Shown: positions 1-11,402 of the stretch, piece by piece | Position numbering within the stretch: position 1 is the stretch's first letter | How the letters are laid out: every line of letters starts with the position of its first letter | DNA from: Coleophoma eucalyptorum | Lineage: Eukaryota; Ascomycota; Leotiomycetes; Helotiales; Dermateaceae | Direction of reading: 5' to 3' | DNA: 64,000 nt | NCBI GenBank assembly: GCA_026120035.1 | Contig: JALRME010000033.1 | Span: 310,001 to 374,000 of the forward strand | Program-made: the position numbers and the translations under genes | The notes under the pieces: generated by a model | What the model was told of the DNA's origin: nothing | Databases searched by the model: none | Seen by the model: only the letters and a program-made list of their open reading frames with translations

Positions 1-1115
1 GGACATCAGTATCGCGGGCCTTTATGCTGCTTGGGCGCCCGAAGCAGGCCGATACAAATTTATCTGAATTCTGGTTGTGTTAGAAGTTTCAGATTAGCAA
101 ATAGGGCATGGAGTCTTCACATATAAGTGCCACCATATTCTGCGGCTATTGCCAGCATCCATCTTGCCAATATAGGTGGCTTCTCGATGCAAGCCCATAT
201 CGTATGCTAGTCGAATTGCGCAACCCAGCCAATGCCAAGGGCCATTTAACGTGACAATATTAGGTGGCTGAGAGCTTCGAACATGGAGGAGACAAAGTGA
301 TTTTAATACAGTCAAATTGTCCTGCTCAATGTCTAAAAATAGTAATGTTTTTGCCCTTCCATAAAAGTCAAGAGTCGTAGGAATCAAATCTGACGCCGAG
401 GAATTACGAACAAGCATCCCTACCATACACAAGCTCTGCACCAGAAGAGCTGATGGGTGATCATGCTTCAAATCTGCTCGATCGATTACAGGAAGTTGCG
501 GATATATGTATCGAAAGTACACGTCCGTGAAGGCGCTAACCAGATTTGATGGTGGTAAGATCGCAGCTCCAGTAATTTCAAGGATCTTTGTTTTCACATC
601 AGAAGAAAAAGTACCCAAGGGTTCTTCAGCTGTGGCTACCAGTGGAATACCGGAGTTTGTCAGCAGGGAACCTTCGCCGAGAAATCCATGATAGTTCTGC
701 TTGGATTGATTACTCGAATTCTCCTCGGTGACTGTGCCGGAAGCTTCGCTGGACGATATTGATGTATAGCAAGGCGGTGATTCAGATCTCACATTTATAG
801 GTGTACGGTGTCCAAGGTTAGTAGACCTTGGGCCTTGTTTTCGGCGAGCATTATTGCGTGGACTTTACATAAGTGTTAGAAATGGGATAGCAAGAACGGA
901 GGTCTTACCGAAAGGCACTTACAGGCAAACTTGCTTATTTTTTTGGCAGTTATAACATGTACCACTACGCTGGTTTTGAAGATCGCATTTAACCTGAATG
1001 TCCGGTTAACTCAAGAACCTGTGCTTTGCCCCATCTATATTCTCACCTTACGGTTGTGACAAAGAACGCACACAACTGCTGCACGGCGAGCGCCATGCAG
1101 ATCTGGAGTTGGCAT
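1..1115 (-). CDS. Zn2Cys6 fungal transcription factor, C-terminus cut by window edge
   Basis: Nuclear regulator with an N-terminal zinc binuclear cluster followed by the fungal-specific TF domain (PF04082 type). Modelled exons on the minus strand are 1115-1047, 993-923, 862-121 and 70-1; the phases agree at all three introns. The ATG at 1115 gives MPTPDLHGARRAAVVC and leads straight into the cluster, whose six cysteines are spaced CX2CX6CX9CX2CX6C across the first two exons. The middle domain carries the typical RRIWWHLY motif, and after the third intron a GRPSSIKARD motif that marks this domain. The protein continues past base 1, so total length is unknown. No gene that it controls can be named. 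Family call is firm; the target pathway is unknown. Confidence 0.88.
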
Positions 1116-2730
1116 GTTTAGGAACGGCAAGATGTCAGGGATATTGCAGGAGTATAAGTGGCCCCGGTATTGATGAGAGAAGAGATATTTTGGGGAAGTT
1201 CATTCAGCAGGCCAGGTAGACGTCGTTTCACTCAGCCCGAATCCGTCGCACTAGGGACAATTGCCAAATTTGCACCGTTGCCACTAGTGGACCTATTTGC
1301 TTACTAAGCAGCATTTAATTCAACCCGTGATAGTCAGATTGATGCTTGACTTCCTAATCTATCATGGTACGGACGCTGGTTCTATATTTTTCATGGAAAT
1401 AATGACAAGTTAGGATTCCATATAGCATTTGGCTTCCATTGGACTCGTAGGGATCAGTTGACAACAACAGGATTGGACACAGCGACAGAGGCCCTTACAG
1501 TTGTAGCCTTATGTCTAACGAGATACGGTAGTGAGGAGCGAAGGTTTGATCGTGTGATTTTATTACGCTGCGCTCTAATGTCAAAGGGACACAAGCAACG
1601 CTGACAAGTACTGAGAGAGGGAGTTGGCCATACTTATTCTGCTTAATATAAGTTTTAATTGATTATCTGCACCCTAGTATTACTAGCAGAAGAGGTCAAA
1701 CGAAAAGGTGAAATCAGATCCTCTGGACAGAATTTGAAGCTTCATTGCTGTTCGGACCCAACAGCTGGCAGAGAAGCCAGCTCGAGTTGCAAAAGAACCC
1801 ACAAATTTCCAGTCGTGGGGGAATTATTTATCTCTGCATTCTATGATTATTATGCCTAATCAATAATAACAGCAGGCCCCCCTCCACCCCCTCAGATTTG
1901 CATAAGATCGTCATCATCTTCTTGGGCTCCTCATGTTCTTGAGAAATTGGCCTCCTTCGTGAACCGGCCATTCGGACGGAATATATTCGAATATATATTT
2001 ACAAACTCATAGACTTCAGAGCTAAATATATCAATACCAGGCCCTACACTGTTGCCGATGATGAGGAAGGAAGCAGTGTTTACATTAGGCCTTTAATTGC
2101 GTTGATGAAGGTGACGATATGACCCCTCTGTTCGTTTATTTCTGGGCCTTCGTCTCATTTCGAAACGGTGTATTCACAAGACAATCGATGTTCCCGATTC
2201 GCCTTCGAACTTGACACTGTACAGTACATGACAAAAAATAACACTGTAGTGCTGACGCAAAGAATTTGCTGATGCAAGCATAAAAATTGCGAGAGTGTAG
2301 TTTGTGATTTTAGAATGCCGGAGATCGAAGTTTTGGCAACTTCGGCCCGACAGCGTCGGTAACTTCTTAGCTTGGCAATTTAGTACTATTGTGTGAAAAC
2401 TGTGAAAACTGTCTGACAAATTTTTACTAGCTAGCCATCCTTGGGGCGACAGTAGACATCGCTCAATCCATTATCCTGACTTGACTTTATGCTGTCTTGA
2501 ATGCGACTTAGTACAAACAAGGCTTCACTTATATTTTCACTGTTTGTGGGCACAACTTTCGAGAGCTCTTAGGTGGTAGGTAGCCTCTTGGATAAAGCTC
2601 CAATGCAGTATTTATAAATATAAAAATTCCTATAATATGCTTCTGCTGACTACAAGACATATATTTTAATAGCACGATGATATCTTTACTGAAGTCAGCC
2701 AGGAGTATATTGCCGAAGTTTGCACCTCCT
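1116..2730. other. intergenic, no gene recognised
   Basis: About 1.6 kb between the start of the truncated regulator and the 3' end of the acyltransferase. It is mildly AT-rich. Open frames here are short, show no family motif and have no convincing splice partners. It should hold the promoter of the regulator at 1115 and the 3' UTR of the acyltransferase. Confidence 0.6.
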
Positions 2731-4113
2731 TTAGGCTATTAAACTACCCCAGACAGTGTCTTCCTCTAAAGCTTTTAAGTCGTCCCTCCGTAGCATGACC
2801 ATAACTTCAATCACATTATCACATGGACTAGCATCAGCCACCCGTTTCCTGGGTAAGATCATACTAACACTATCTGCCTCCATATAAGGTAGCCTCACGA
2901 ATTCTGGCTTCCCAATTCCAATACCAAAATCCATCTCGTAAAAGTCCAGTTCAGCCCAGCTTGTAATAGTGAGGTTATGCGAGTTAAACGGGTTCCATCC
3001 AATAGAGATGGCCCTATAGTCCACAGCTTTAGTGACTAGGCTATACACTTCAGCTATTTGACGAGAGCCGATCTTAGTAGATGAGTTGGATGCAGCAATT
3101 GCATCACAGACTTTCGCGAGGTCGTGTACTAAGTTTTCCCCACTAGCCAAGGTTTGACTTGGGAGTTCAGCCAAAGAATAAAGGACAACATTTCCTAAGT
3201 AAAAATTTTCTGGTGTTGAGAATTGCTGGTTTATGCGCTGACGACCATTAACCGCCATCCCAAGTCGGCTCGTAGAGATAGCCGCGTCACGCTGCTTGCG
3301 GACACGGGTGAGGGCCGACCAAAGCAGGGCACATACAATGGTGTTTGTAGACGGCGCCAATGCTGTATGATTGCGGAGTAGATCTTTATTGGTATCAATG
3401 TGGCTAATCGGAATTGTGAATATTTTGGACGTGCACGACGGAAACTCGGTTGGCATTGCAGGAAGTTCTCCAGAGTACTCCGGGTGTGACGCAAGCAGGC
3501 TTCCAAAGGTTTGAGGGTACATGATAGTGAGGTCAGAAGAGAGTGCCTCAGAAAGTCGACTAAGCCTTTCTCCGGTTGTATATGTCGATTTTAATCCAGC
3601 GATGTTTTGACTCCACAGACGTACGATTTCTGCAAACCCGCTCGCGTCCGAGACACTATGGTGGATGCTGACACATAAACCTATTCCTTTATTGTCTGCG
3701 AAGCGAAAGATGCTCGCTGCAAGAACTGGAACTCCAGCCGTGTAGAGAGCATCGTCAATGTAGGTAGGTGCTGGCCATATACTCGCAGGGAAAGCCGCGG
3801 GTGGCATGCCCTCAGCAGCGAGTTCCTCGTATGGCGTTGGAATTGCATCCTTGTCCACTATCTTAGGTGTTTGCCCATCCGCATCCCACCGAATCTCAAG
3901 GCAGGGCTGCCTAGTCAAGTCTGAGGTAGAAGAGCAAACAAGACCTGATATCCATGGTACTTGTTTTGAGGTGACATCAAGAGCAGACTGGAGTTTCTCC
4001 AATATTGGCATGACCGGACTCTCGGTGCGAAAAGTGAATAGGGCGGAGATGTATGTTCTCGGCATGATCAAATCCAGTGGAGTAAGTCGCTCAACATTCG
4101 AATAGTTAGCCAT
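2731..4113 (-). CDS. BAHD-type acyltransferase (transferase family PF02458; trichothecene acetyltransferase-like)
   Basis: A 460-aa intronless gene for a predicted cytosolic CoA-dependent O- or N-acyltransferase. The catalytic HHxxxD signature is seen as HHSVSD at about residues 151-156, and the structural DFGxG motif as DFGIG near residue 393. Size matches fungal BAHD enzymes (about 450-500 aa). The ATG at 4113 is followed by a hydrophilic N-terminus with no signal peptide. It is divergent from the Zn2Cys6 regulator at 4655, sharing a 541-bp promoter region, which suggests the regulator controls it. The acyl acceptor cannot be told from sequence. Similarity to fungal secondary-metabolite acetyltransferases is a family-level statement only. 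Confidence 0.88.
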   Translation of the reverse strand: MANYSNVERLTPLDLIMPRTYISALFTFRTESPVMPILEKLQSALDVTSKQVPWISGLVCSSTSDLTRQPCLEIRWDADGQTPKIVDKDAIPTPYEELAAEGMPPAAFPASIWPAPTYIDDALYTAGVPVLAASIFRFADNKGIGLCVSIHHSVSDASGFAEIVRLWSQNIAGLKSTYTTGERLSRLSEALSSDLTIMYPQTFGSLLASHPEYSGELPAMPTEFPSCTSKIFTIPISHIDTNKDLLRNHTALAPSTNTIVCALLWSALTRVRKQRDAAISTSRLGMAVNGRQRINQQFSTPENFYLGNVVLYSLAELPSQTLASGENLVHDLAKVCDAIAASNSSTKIGSRQIAEVYSLVTKAVDYRAISIGWNPFNSHNLTITSWAELDFYEMDFGIGIGKPEFVRLPYMEADSVSMILPRKRVADASPCDNVIEVMVMLRRDDLKALEEDTVWGSLIA

Positions 4114-4654
4114 GTTGTAAGGTATGTTTCTGGTAATATAAAGAAGATGGTTTAGTTTTGAAAATAGAATCTTAGAAAGGAAATAAAAGTGTAGTTATGG
4201 TATGGGCAAATCAAGGAGCAACTTCTGTTAAGCTATATACATTTGGAGTTCTTGGTGCTGTTAGGTGCACAGGTCCGAAATAGCCCTTCCGAGCCGTGGT
4301 CCATGTAGTGTTGAATCCACCGAAAATGCGAACGCCCGAGAACCCGACAAGCACGGTAGAGATAGCTCTTCAAGGAGTTTCATGTATCTCCTCTTTCACC
4401 ATCTTTCTCAATGCGGCGGTTATCATGTCACGAACAAACGATCTGATGTTCTGCAGTTTGGTAAGGAACAGCACTCAAACCGCTATTAATTAGATGTGTC
4501 CAATCAAAGCAGCGTTATGGTCAGACCGTCGCCTCGGAGTACCGGGTGCCGCGGGCCCGTGGCAGCGAGCTACCGACCCTGCGAGATGTGGCTTCACCCT
4601 GTCTTTCCAACAAACACACACATTCCGAGAAGAACGAAAATTTGAGTCACTACT
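4114..4654. promoter_or_regulatory. divergent promoter between acyltransferase and Zn2Cys6 regulator
   Basis: 541 bp separating two head-to-head start codons. It contains a GC-rich 16-mer CCGCGGGCCCGTGGCA at 4549-4564, about 90 bp upstream of the regulator's ATG. The same 16-mer occurs in the same orientation relative to the gene upstream of the cofilin gene (8645-8660). A shared regulatory role is inferred. Confidence 0.55.
4549..4564 (+). promoter_or_regulatory. 16-bp GC-rich shared promoter motif, copy 1
   Basis: CCGCGGGCCCGTGGCA, embedding a GCGGGCCCG core with CGG/CCG half-sites as used by Zn2Cys6 proteins. It is matched exactly by the minus strand at 8645-8660. It lies about 90 bp 5' of the regulator gene. 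Confidence 0.45.
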
Positions 4655-7177
4655 ATGGCTGACTCCATGAGAGAAGGGGGCGATGAGAAAAGGGAAACCA
4701 TTCAAGCGAGACGGCACCGGCTTGCTTCGGTCCCCCGAGCAGTATGACCCATCTATGCTGGACAATGGTCTATCTCGCCATTCATGCAAAGGTAGCTGAC
4801 CGTTCCTACAGTGCGAAGCATGTAAATTGCGCAAGGTAGTGGATGCCCGACGTTGCAGTCTTTGCTTTTGAGCTAATAGTTGAGTGGTGGTAGATTCGCT
4901 GCGATCGCTCCAACCCTTGTTCCAATTGCCAATCGTCCCGCATCTCGTGCCGGAAGAGTAATGCTCGACCAGAAAGTCGAGCAAAGTCTGATAGGGCAAC
5001 GCAGTCAGACGCATCGCCAATATCCAGACGCAGTGAAAGCTCATCCTTGTCTGCTAGAGACGAGCATATTGAACGTCTGGAAAAACGTCTCTGCCTGGTC
5101 GAGCGCCAGCTCTTGAATCGAAGTCTCCCTTCTGAGCATTATTTGGGAACTCCGCTAGTTCCTAATGAAGTCTCCGCTGCAAATGAGTCCTATGTGTCTC
5201 TGGCTGGCACAGCTCCTTTCTATGAGGCTGGTGGCCCTTCCTTCACTAGCCAATGTGTCGAAGCAAGCGAAGTTGCTCAAAGAAATGCTATTGCAGATGA
5301 CGCCAGAGATGGATCTAGCGTAAATGCATCATTGAGCGATTTGAAGACTCTACTTCAACCATCTACAATGATTTCATCTCTGCAAGATCATCAATTCTCT
5401 GTAGCCCCAAATTCGCGATCTATGCCGACCTTGCTGCCTTTGCCCCTTGATTTCATAATTGCTGTTTTACGAGAAATAAAGAGTATGCAACGTTCCAACA
5501 AAGTGGTGGGCGAAGGGAGAAGAAGCTTTTACCTCACCAAAGATGTTTACAGAGCTAACGTCGTTAGATCATAAACCGATTTTCCTATCCTCATATCTTA
5601 TTAACAATGTATCTTTAGTTGAGCGCCTTTTTCAAAAGGTCTATTTTCCAGTAGAGCCAATATCTCTCGGCCACCTTACCAGTACATATGGGATTCTTAG
5701 CTGTCTTCTGAAAGAATTCATAGCTATGCAGAACTCACTGTGTAAAGATTATGATCTTATAAAACATGCGACAAAGTGTGGGCAGAACTTTAACACTGGG
5801 ATCGAGACATACGACGTACTGGCTATACCCAGCTTCGAAAACATACTTGCATTGACTTTGGGGGTAAGTGGGATGTGATATTGGTATTTCAAAGCATATA
5901 ACAGTTACTAACGTTCTTTTCATTTTTCGTTGTTCCTTTAGGTAATAAAAGCGCAAGGTGAAGCCAAACCTCTACTATGTTGTACTCTCATTTCCGCCGC
6001 TGTTAGCCATTGTCAAACTCTCGGGTACCATCGCGAGACAATGTATCAGAATGATAAAGACGGAAATGCTGAAAACATGCGCCGGTTATTCTGGACTATA
6101 TACATATTTGATAAGAATACGACCCTGCTCTTAGGTCGCGCCTCGAATATACAAGACTCTGAGATTGATTGTGGGCACCCTGTTCTTTCAGCAGATCCCG
6201 CTTTTCGGCCTTGGGATGAATCTTTTCTCATGGGTATCAAACTGGCCAATCTTCAAGGTCAGATCTATAATAAATTATACTCAACAGCTGGAGCAAAATC
6301 TGCCGCGTCTGAAAGAGCGCAGCATATAGATCACATTTCACATGCCTTAAAAGAATGGTATTCCCAGTTAAAACAGGTAAATGAAACACCCCTAGCTTCT
6401 TAAATGTAGTTCATAGCCAACGAAGTTCTATATAGATCGATTCAAGCCAAGTTGATCACGATCAAATATTCAAATTAACTAGGGGAAGCTGGGATATAAT
6501 GTACTATTCAACACTAACGTCGGTTCTACGAGCATCATCAAGGTCTGGGACAGGAGCAGAGATTAGCTCCGAGTGTTTTCAAGCTGCACGCCTTAGCCTA
6601 GAGAGCCACCTTTGCTGCTTCCCAGGTTACCAGAAGTCCGGTATCCTATCGGAATCTGATTATGCCAATTGGTCAGTCCGCCTCTGGTTCTTTTATATAG
6701 GAAACTTAGTTGACTCATTTCTATAGGGTTCTCCTGCATTCATCCTTCGCACCATTTACTATCATCTTTATCCATGCGATTGCATCAAGAAGTTTAAAGG
6801 ACCTCAAACTTCTTGACGACGTAGTTGACACCTTGAAAAATGTTCAAAGGGCTTTCCAAGGTGCGGAACGCCTCTATAAAATCTGCGCTACTTTTGCACG
6901 GCTTGCAAGAGGGCTGGCTGAGGCACAAGACTCATGTGTGGGGACATACAACCAACAAGATGATTGCCTACAGTTTTTGAATGATGCAGGACAGATGCCA
7001 ATACTCCAGCAAGAGTATTTGCAGAGCTTATTCGAGGGAGATTTTACGGACCATTTCACCGACTCAGAGGGTCAAGATGTGTCTGCCATTCTAGGTGATT
7101 GGGTGAGCGGACCCACGTCTGCAATTGATTTATATTCGATGAATTTTGGAGCGAATCACTTTCGCAATAGCACATGA
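4655..7177 (+). CDS. Zn2Cys6 transcription factor with fungal-specific TF domain
   Basis: Nuclear regulator. Modelled exons: 4655-4741, 4812-4835, 4894-5482, 5568-5863, 5942 to about 6357 or 6376, about 6483-6671, and 6727-7177. Only the intron near 6360-6480 is ambiguous: the strong donor GTAAAT at 6377 does not fit the downstream phase, whereas GTATTC at 6358 does. The start ATG at 4655 has an in-frame stop just upstream. After the Met-rich leader, a basic RRHRL stretch precedes the zinc cluster with spacing CX2CX6CX5CX2CX6C. A short coiled segment (HIERLEKRL) follows, then the PF04082 domain with RRLFWTIYIFDK and LLGRAS motifs. It is divergent from the acyltransferase, so a pathway-specific role is inferred. 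Confidence 0.85.
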
Positions 7178-7746
7178 TCGGCTTCTAGAGTGACCTACGT
7201 AAGTCACTTAGCCTCCGAAGGTTAACTGCCTAGCATTGTCATGTATCTAAACTCACTCTTCAAATAATTCACTGTGCACTTTAAGCAGAAATTAGAGCAT
7301 CCTTTTCATATTTACTGTCTTTTACGTATTCTGTATTTTGATTGAACGGGCCTATGATAAATACACAAACGAGCGCAATAAATATTGACAACAGGTTGAC
7401 CTGACAGGGAACTGAACATAAGTTATCTTACAAAGCAATAAAATACAGATGTTTATTTACCCTTCAAGGAACACCATTTCGAAAAATCTCAACTACAAAA
7501 GATGATAAATAGTTTGAGAGCGAGCGCACTCCAATCTAGGTAGCCTACTTTCTAGACGAGCATATGCCGCCACCTCAGCTCATTTGATGTAAGTTGTTGA
7601 GGTACAAGCGAAAAAACCCTAAAAATGCAGTAGCATCATGGGTGGTGATTTATCTGGGGTGTTTTATAGCTTGTGTTGGGGCATTGCAATACAGCAGTGC
7701 AAGAACCAATCTTGAGGCTTTAGTTTGAGTCCAAGAGGACAGGCAT
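7178..7746. other. intergenic between convergent genes, no gene seen
   Basis: 569 bp between the convergent 3' ends of the regulator and cofilin genes. It is AT-rich and presumably holds both 3' UTRs. No open frame with recognisable content is present. Confidence 0.6.
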
Positions 7747-8484
7747 TTAAGCCTTGCCACCACTGGCTACTTTCAAGATAGTTTCCCACTCAATTTCGTC
7801 TAAGTTATCGGCATGGATAGAAAGCTTAAGATCAAATGCTCTCCTCACTGGTTCGGTAGTCGTTGCGCAGATCATGCAAAGCTGTAAACCTTTTTATTAG
7901 AAAACTGCCATAAAACAAATAGAAACGAAAGGGGCTTGAAGTAGAAACGTACCTTCATAGGTGTGTTGTTGGGAACCCAAGTAATAAAAACGGTTTTTGT
8001 TCTGGGCAATAATTAGTGAAAAACTTAATGGTAAAAAGCCTTGTTTAGGAGCTTGAATATCGTTCACACCTCTTGCCCTCAGTACCAAGGTCATATGATA
8101 CATCGTAGACAGCATAACGAGGGGTGGGATTTCCGTTACAATCCACAGCAGAAGATAACTTTTCCCGAAAGACCTCATAATCCTGCTCAGAAGAGGACTC
8201 GTCTACAACAACGCTTCTCTGGTCATCCGAGATTTTGTAAATAATGAACTTGAGTTTGTCTGTGCCTCTTCCACAACGAAGCTTGTTAAAGGCTATCAAG
8301 CACTCATTCGCAATAGAAACACTGATAACGCAGCGAACGGGTCAGTATAAAGTGTGGATGGTCTGAGGATACGTATTGGATTAGTGCGAGATGTTAGCGA
8401 CTTACCCAGATGGGATCTATAGCACAAAAACCTGTTAGTGAGATTTCCACCGTACGCGGAAGCGTATAATATACGCACCGACAT
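7747..8484 (-). CDS. ADF/cofilin, divergent paralogue
   Basis: Small actin-binding protein that severs and depolymerises F-actin in the cytoplasm. Minus-strand exons 8484-8479, 8416-8406, 8321-8070, 8001-7953 and 7881-7747 total 453 nt (150 aa), and all phases agree. Family hallmarks visible are SGVSIANEC at the N-terminus, KFIIYKISDDQ, DYEVFREKL, PRYAVYDVSYDL and the C-terminal DEIEWETIL. A tiny first exon (ATG TCG) followed by a mini-exon resembles known fungal cofilin genes. The actin-binding helix is unusual: the commonly seen YASSKDALRRAL reads CATTTEPVRRAF, so the two arginines remain but the lysine is lost. Because cofilin is normally a single essential gene, this is probably an extra copy in an accessory neighbourhood. 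The family call is firm. Confidence 0.9.
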
Positions 8485-10195
8485 ATTTGTCTATTTTGTT
8501 GCTAAAGGTAATTTTGAAAGTACGAATAAGTAAACACAATATTAAATAATATACTCTCCAGCTACTCTAGATGGATCTCATCCTAAGCAAGATGATAGGA
8601 GTTGTTAGAAATATAAAGGATATCGCGAGCACGGAGGCAATCGGTGCCACGGGCCCGCGGTCCCGAGATAGCAGTCTAACGATAACGATTCACAAACTTT
8701 CACCTCAAACATTTCCAGACCAGATTTCGAATTAACTTAGCGTTGCCTCAGGTTTTTTAGCTCTTAATGCGCCGGTTAATAATCATTCCCGCCTAGGAAG
8801 CCCAATTCTGGAAATATTGTACATAAGTGACCATAAAAAGAAAATCCAAATACCAGCCAAGTCAATGGAATTCCTCCAAATGATTTTTTAGTCGATGTTT
8901 AGTGATGAAAGGGGCAGAGACGGTGCTTTAGCTATCAGAAATTCTTTTCCCACACTTCTACCGAGAAGATCCTAGATCAAACAAATAGTGAAGCCAAATG
9001 ATATACCTCCAGAGCAGGTTACGCTGACTAATGTAACGGTCTTGCCATCGAAATATCGACGGCAGATTTTGACGCCTTACAATGCAATCTTGGAAAAGAA
9101 TGCTTTTAAAAGTTTTGCATAGTAATAATATTCTTGAGAGCAGACCTAGGATGATAGATGGTTTAACAGGATCGCTCCATTGACACCGCCGCTTGCCATG
9201 ATCAACATCTAGAACGCCTACGGGGTCGTCTGTGGAGATTTTATCATAAAAGAGACATGAGCCGGTGGGGACTTGCCGAAAGAGGCTAGAGCAGCGTCTT
9301 TTAACCCTCAAGGTTGGGTGTTGGAGTGAAGGACCAATCAGAACAATGCTATGTCCCATCAATGCGGGGAGTCCACGACGTACGTACCTTCATTGCGGGT
9401 TAATGCCACTTCCCTCGGTAGTTGGGATCTAGGTTAATATGGTGGGTAACGTTGGCTTTAAGTTATAAAATCGGCTAGATTAATACATTTTCTGTAAACA
9501 CGTTACAGGAAGAAGTGTCAATACTGTACTTATATTTCAAAATACGTCACCGTGGAAATGCATAGCTGAGTTTAAAGGCAAAGTCAAGAGGTTTTCTACA
9601 ACCACCTTCTGCCGGGTGTTCGATGGTGTTTCCCATGCTAGATGATGTTTAAACTATGCCAAGAAATATGTCTCTGGTATTTGAAATTATTCCTTTCTGA
9701 TTCGAAAGGATGCCTCCACAGCGGCTGACGCGTTGATAACGTTGCGTGCCTTGGCAATGTGGCGATGCAGTCCGCCTTTCGGCATCTACATTTATTTTAA
9801 TCTCTATGTGAAGATCTGAACCAGTCTTTGTACATAAAATTTAACAGGAAACTAGAAATAAAAGAATGGTTAGGGGTCATGACAACACATGCCCGGGGTT
9901 GATGAATATCGTTCAACACCTCGGTGTCTACCATCTATCATTGAAGAGATTTCCGGAACGGGCCGTAACTCCACAATAGAACTTCGTAAGCTTTTCACTT
10001 TCAGTAAAACAGTCTGTGGGGAAGGAGTAGGTGAAATACTTTTAAATACCATCCAGTGAGCTCAATAACAGAATATCTTGTTTGTTCCTCATCTCCTTCG
10101 TTCATCTTGTAGATCTTTCTGCTCCATTTCACGTATTTCATTCTTTTTTTCAGTCCTTCACGCATACTCCAACTTTCCACAGCTCTTTTATCACA
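8485..10195. other. intergenic, promoter regions of cofilin and dioxygenase-like genes
   Basis: About 1.7 kb. It contains the second copy of the 16-bp GC-rich motif at 8645-8660, 161 bp upstream of the cofilin ATG. An open frame of about 130 codons at 8958-9362 (minus) shows no family features. A long pyrimidine-rich leader precedes the dioxygenase-like gene at about 10080-10190. Confidence 0.6.
8645..8660 (-). promoter_or_regulatory. 16-bp GC-rich shared promoter motif, copy 2
   Basis: Minus-strand CCGCGGGCCCGTGGCA, identical to 4549-4564 and in the same orientation relative to its downstream gene, the cofilin paralogue. The flanks are AT-rich, so the GC-rich block stands out. Confidence 0.45.
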
Positions 10196-11402
10196 ATGGT
10201 CAACTTTATAAACAACAAGCTTGCTCTCTTCCTAGCCACCGGCTTGGCAGTTCAGTCGGTTGCTGCTCACCCCGGTGAGGTTCACGATCCTGCCCATGTC
10301 AAGAGAGAGATTGAACTACGAAACTCCTTGGCTACAACGCATAAGAGATCTTTAGATCTTTGCTCAAACAGCATTGCAGCTCGGTCTCTCAATGAACGTT
10401 CAATTGCCCGACGTACTGCTAAGGCAGAGTACCTCCGCAAACTGCGTGGACTTCCCACCAACAGTATGTCTTTGAGCGGTGGGGATACTGAATTTCCGAA
10501 GGATGGCTAATATTCCTGGCAGAGCCATTCAAGCGTGATGCAACGGCATTGGCAGCTTGGGATACAGTCGATCATAACAAGACAGGAGTCATCACCGACT
10601 ACTCTGTCGATACCCTTTTCACTGCCAATACCAGCTGTATCCTCACCCCCGAAACTACAATTGGTCCTTACTGGATTGAGGGAGAATTAATCCGCTCAAA
10701 CCTCACTGACGGTTATGACGGTATACCAGTTCACATGGAACTTCAGGTAAGGCTTTTATGGCACCTATCTCCTTTATCCACAAGCATATATTTAATGTTC
10801 TAAATCAGTTCATCGATACCACTACCTGCGAGCCTGTCTCTGACCTCATGATCGATACTTGGGGTGCAAACGCCACCGGAGTCTACAGTGGTGTTTACTT
10901 TGCTGGCAACGGCGCTGTATCTGCCAACCTTGGAAGCCTCAAGGAAAACTATAACCGCGGTGTCCAGCCCACAGACTTAGACGGCGTTGCTGCCTTTGAC
11001 ACCAACTTCCCAGGCCACTACGACGGCCGTGCGATCCATCAACACACTATTGTCACCCAAAACTACACACTCCTCCCCAACGGAACTTATACGGGAGGAA
11101 CCGTCCACCATATTGGACAGTTGTTCTTTGAAGAGAAGCTTCGCTCGGCAGTAGAGGCAACTTACCCATACAGCACCAACACTCAAGCCATCACCAGCAA
11201 TGATGACGACACTTGGGCACCCAGCCAAGCCGATACGGATTCCGACCCTTACTTGAAGTACGTTTACTTGGGTGATGATATCACTGACGGACTCTTGATG
11301 TGGATTCAAATTGGATTCAACTCTTCCGTAGATTACACCTCCAACGAGAGCGCCGAAGGTAGACTTACAGCCGATGGTACTGTTGCACTTGGAACTTTGT
11401 AA
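10196..11402 (+). CDS. secreted intradiol ring-cleavage dioxygenase-like protein
   Basis: A 361-aa protein from exons 10196-10463, 10523-10746 and 10809-11402 (phases agree). The N-terminus has a hydrophobic signal peptide (about residues 7-24, ending SVAAHP) and then a basic region with KR dibasic sites. The dioxygenase beta-sandwich follows, with GPYWIEGELIR and later GHYDGRAIHQHTIV. Intradiol enzymes bind Fe(III) through two Tyr and two His; the Tyr of GPYW, the Tyr of GHYDG and the HxH pair fit this. Many N-glycosylation sequons (for example NATG, NYT, NGT, NSS) support secretion. Such extracellular homologues are common in filamentous ascomycetes. A catechol-type aromatic is the family substrate; the actual one is unknown. 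Confidence 0.87.

Noticed and set aside
4490..5044. 184-codon minus-strand open frame
   Set aside because: Overlaps the promoter and zinc-cluster exons of the regulator on the other strand; chance frame.
8958..9362. 134-codon minus-strand open frame
   Set aside because: No recognisable motif, no splice partners, odd composition; likely chance.
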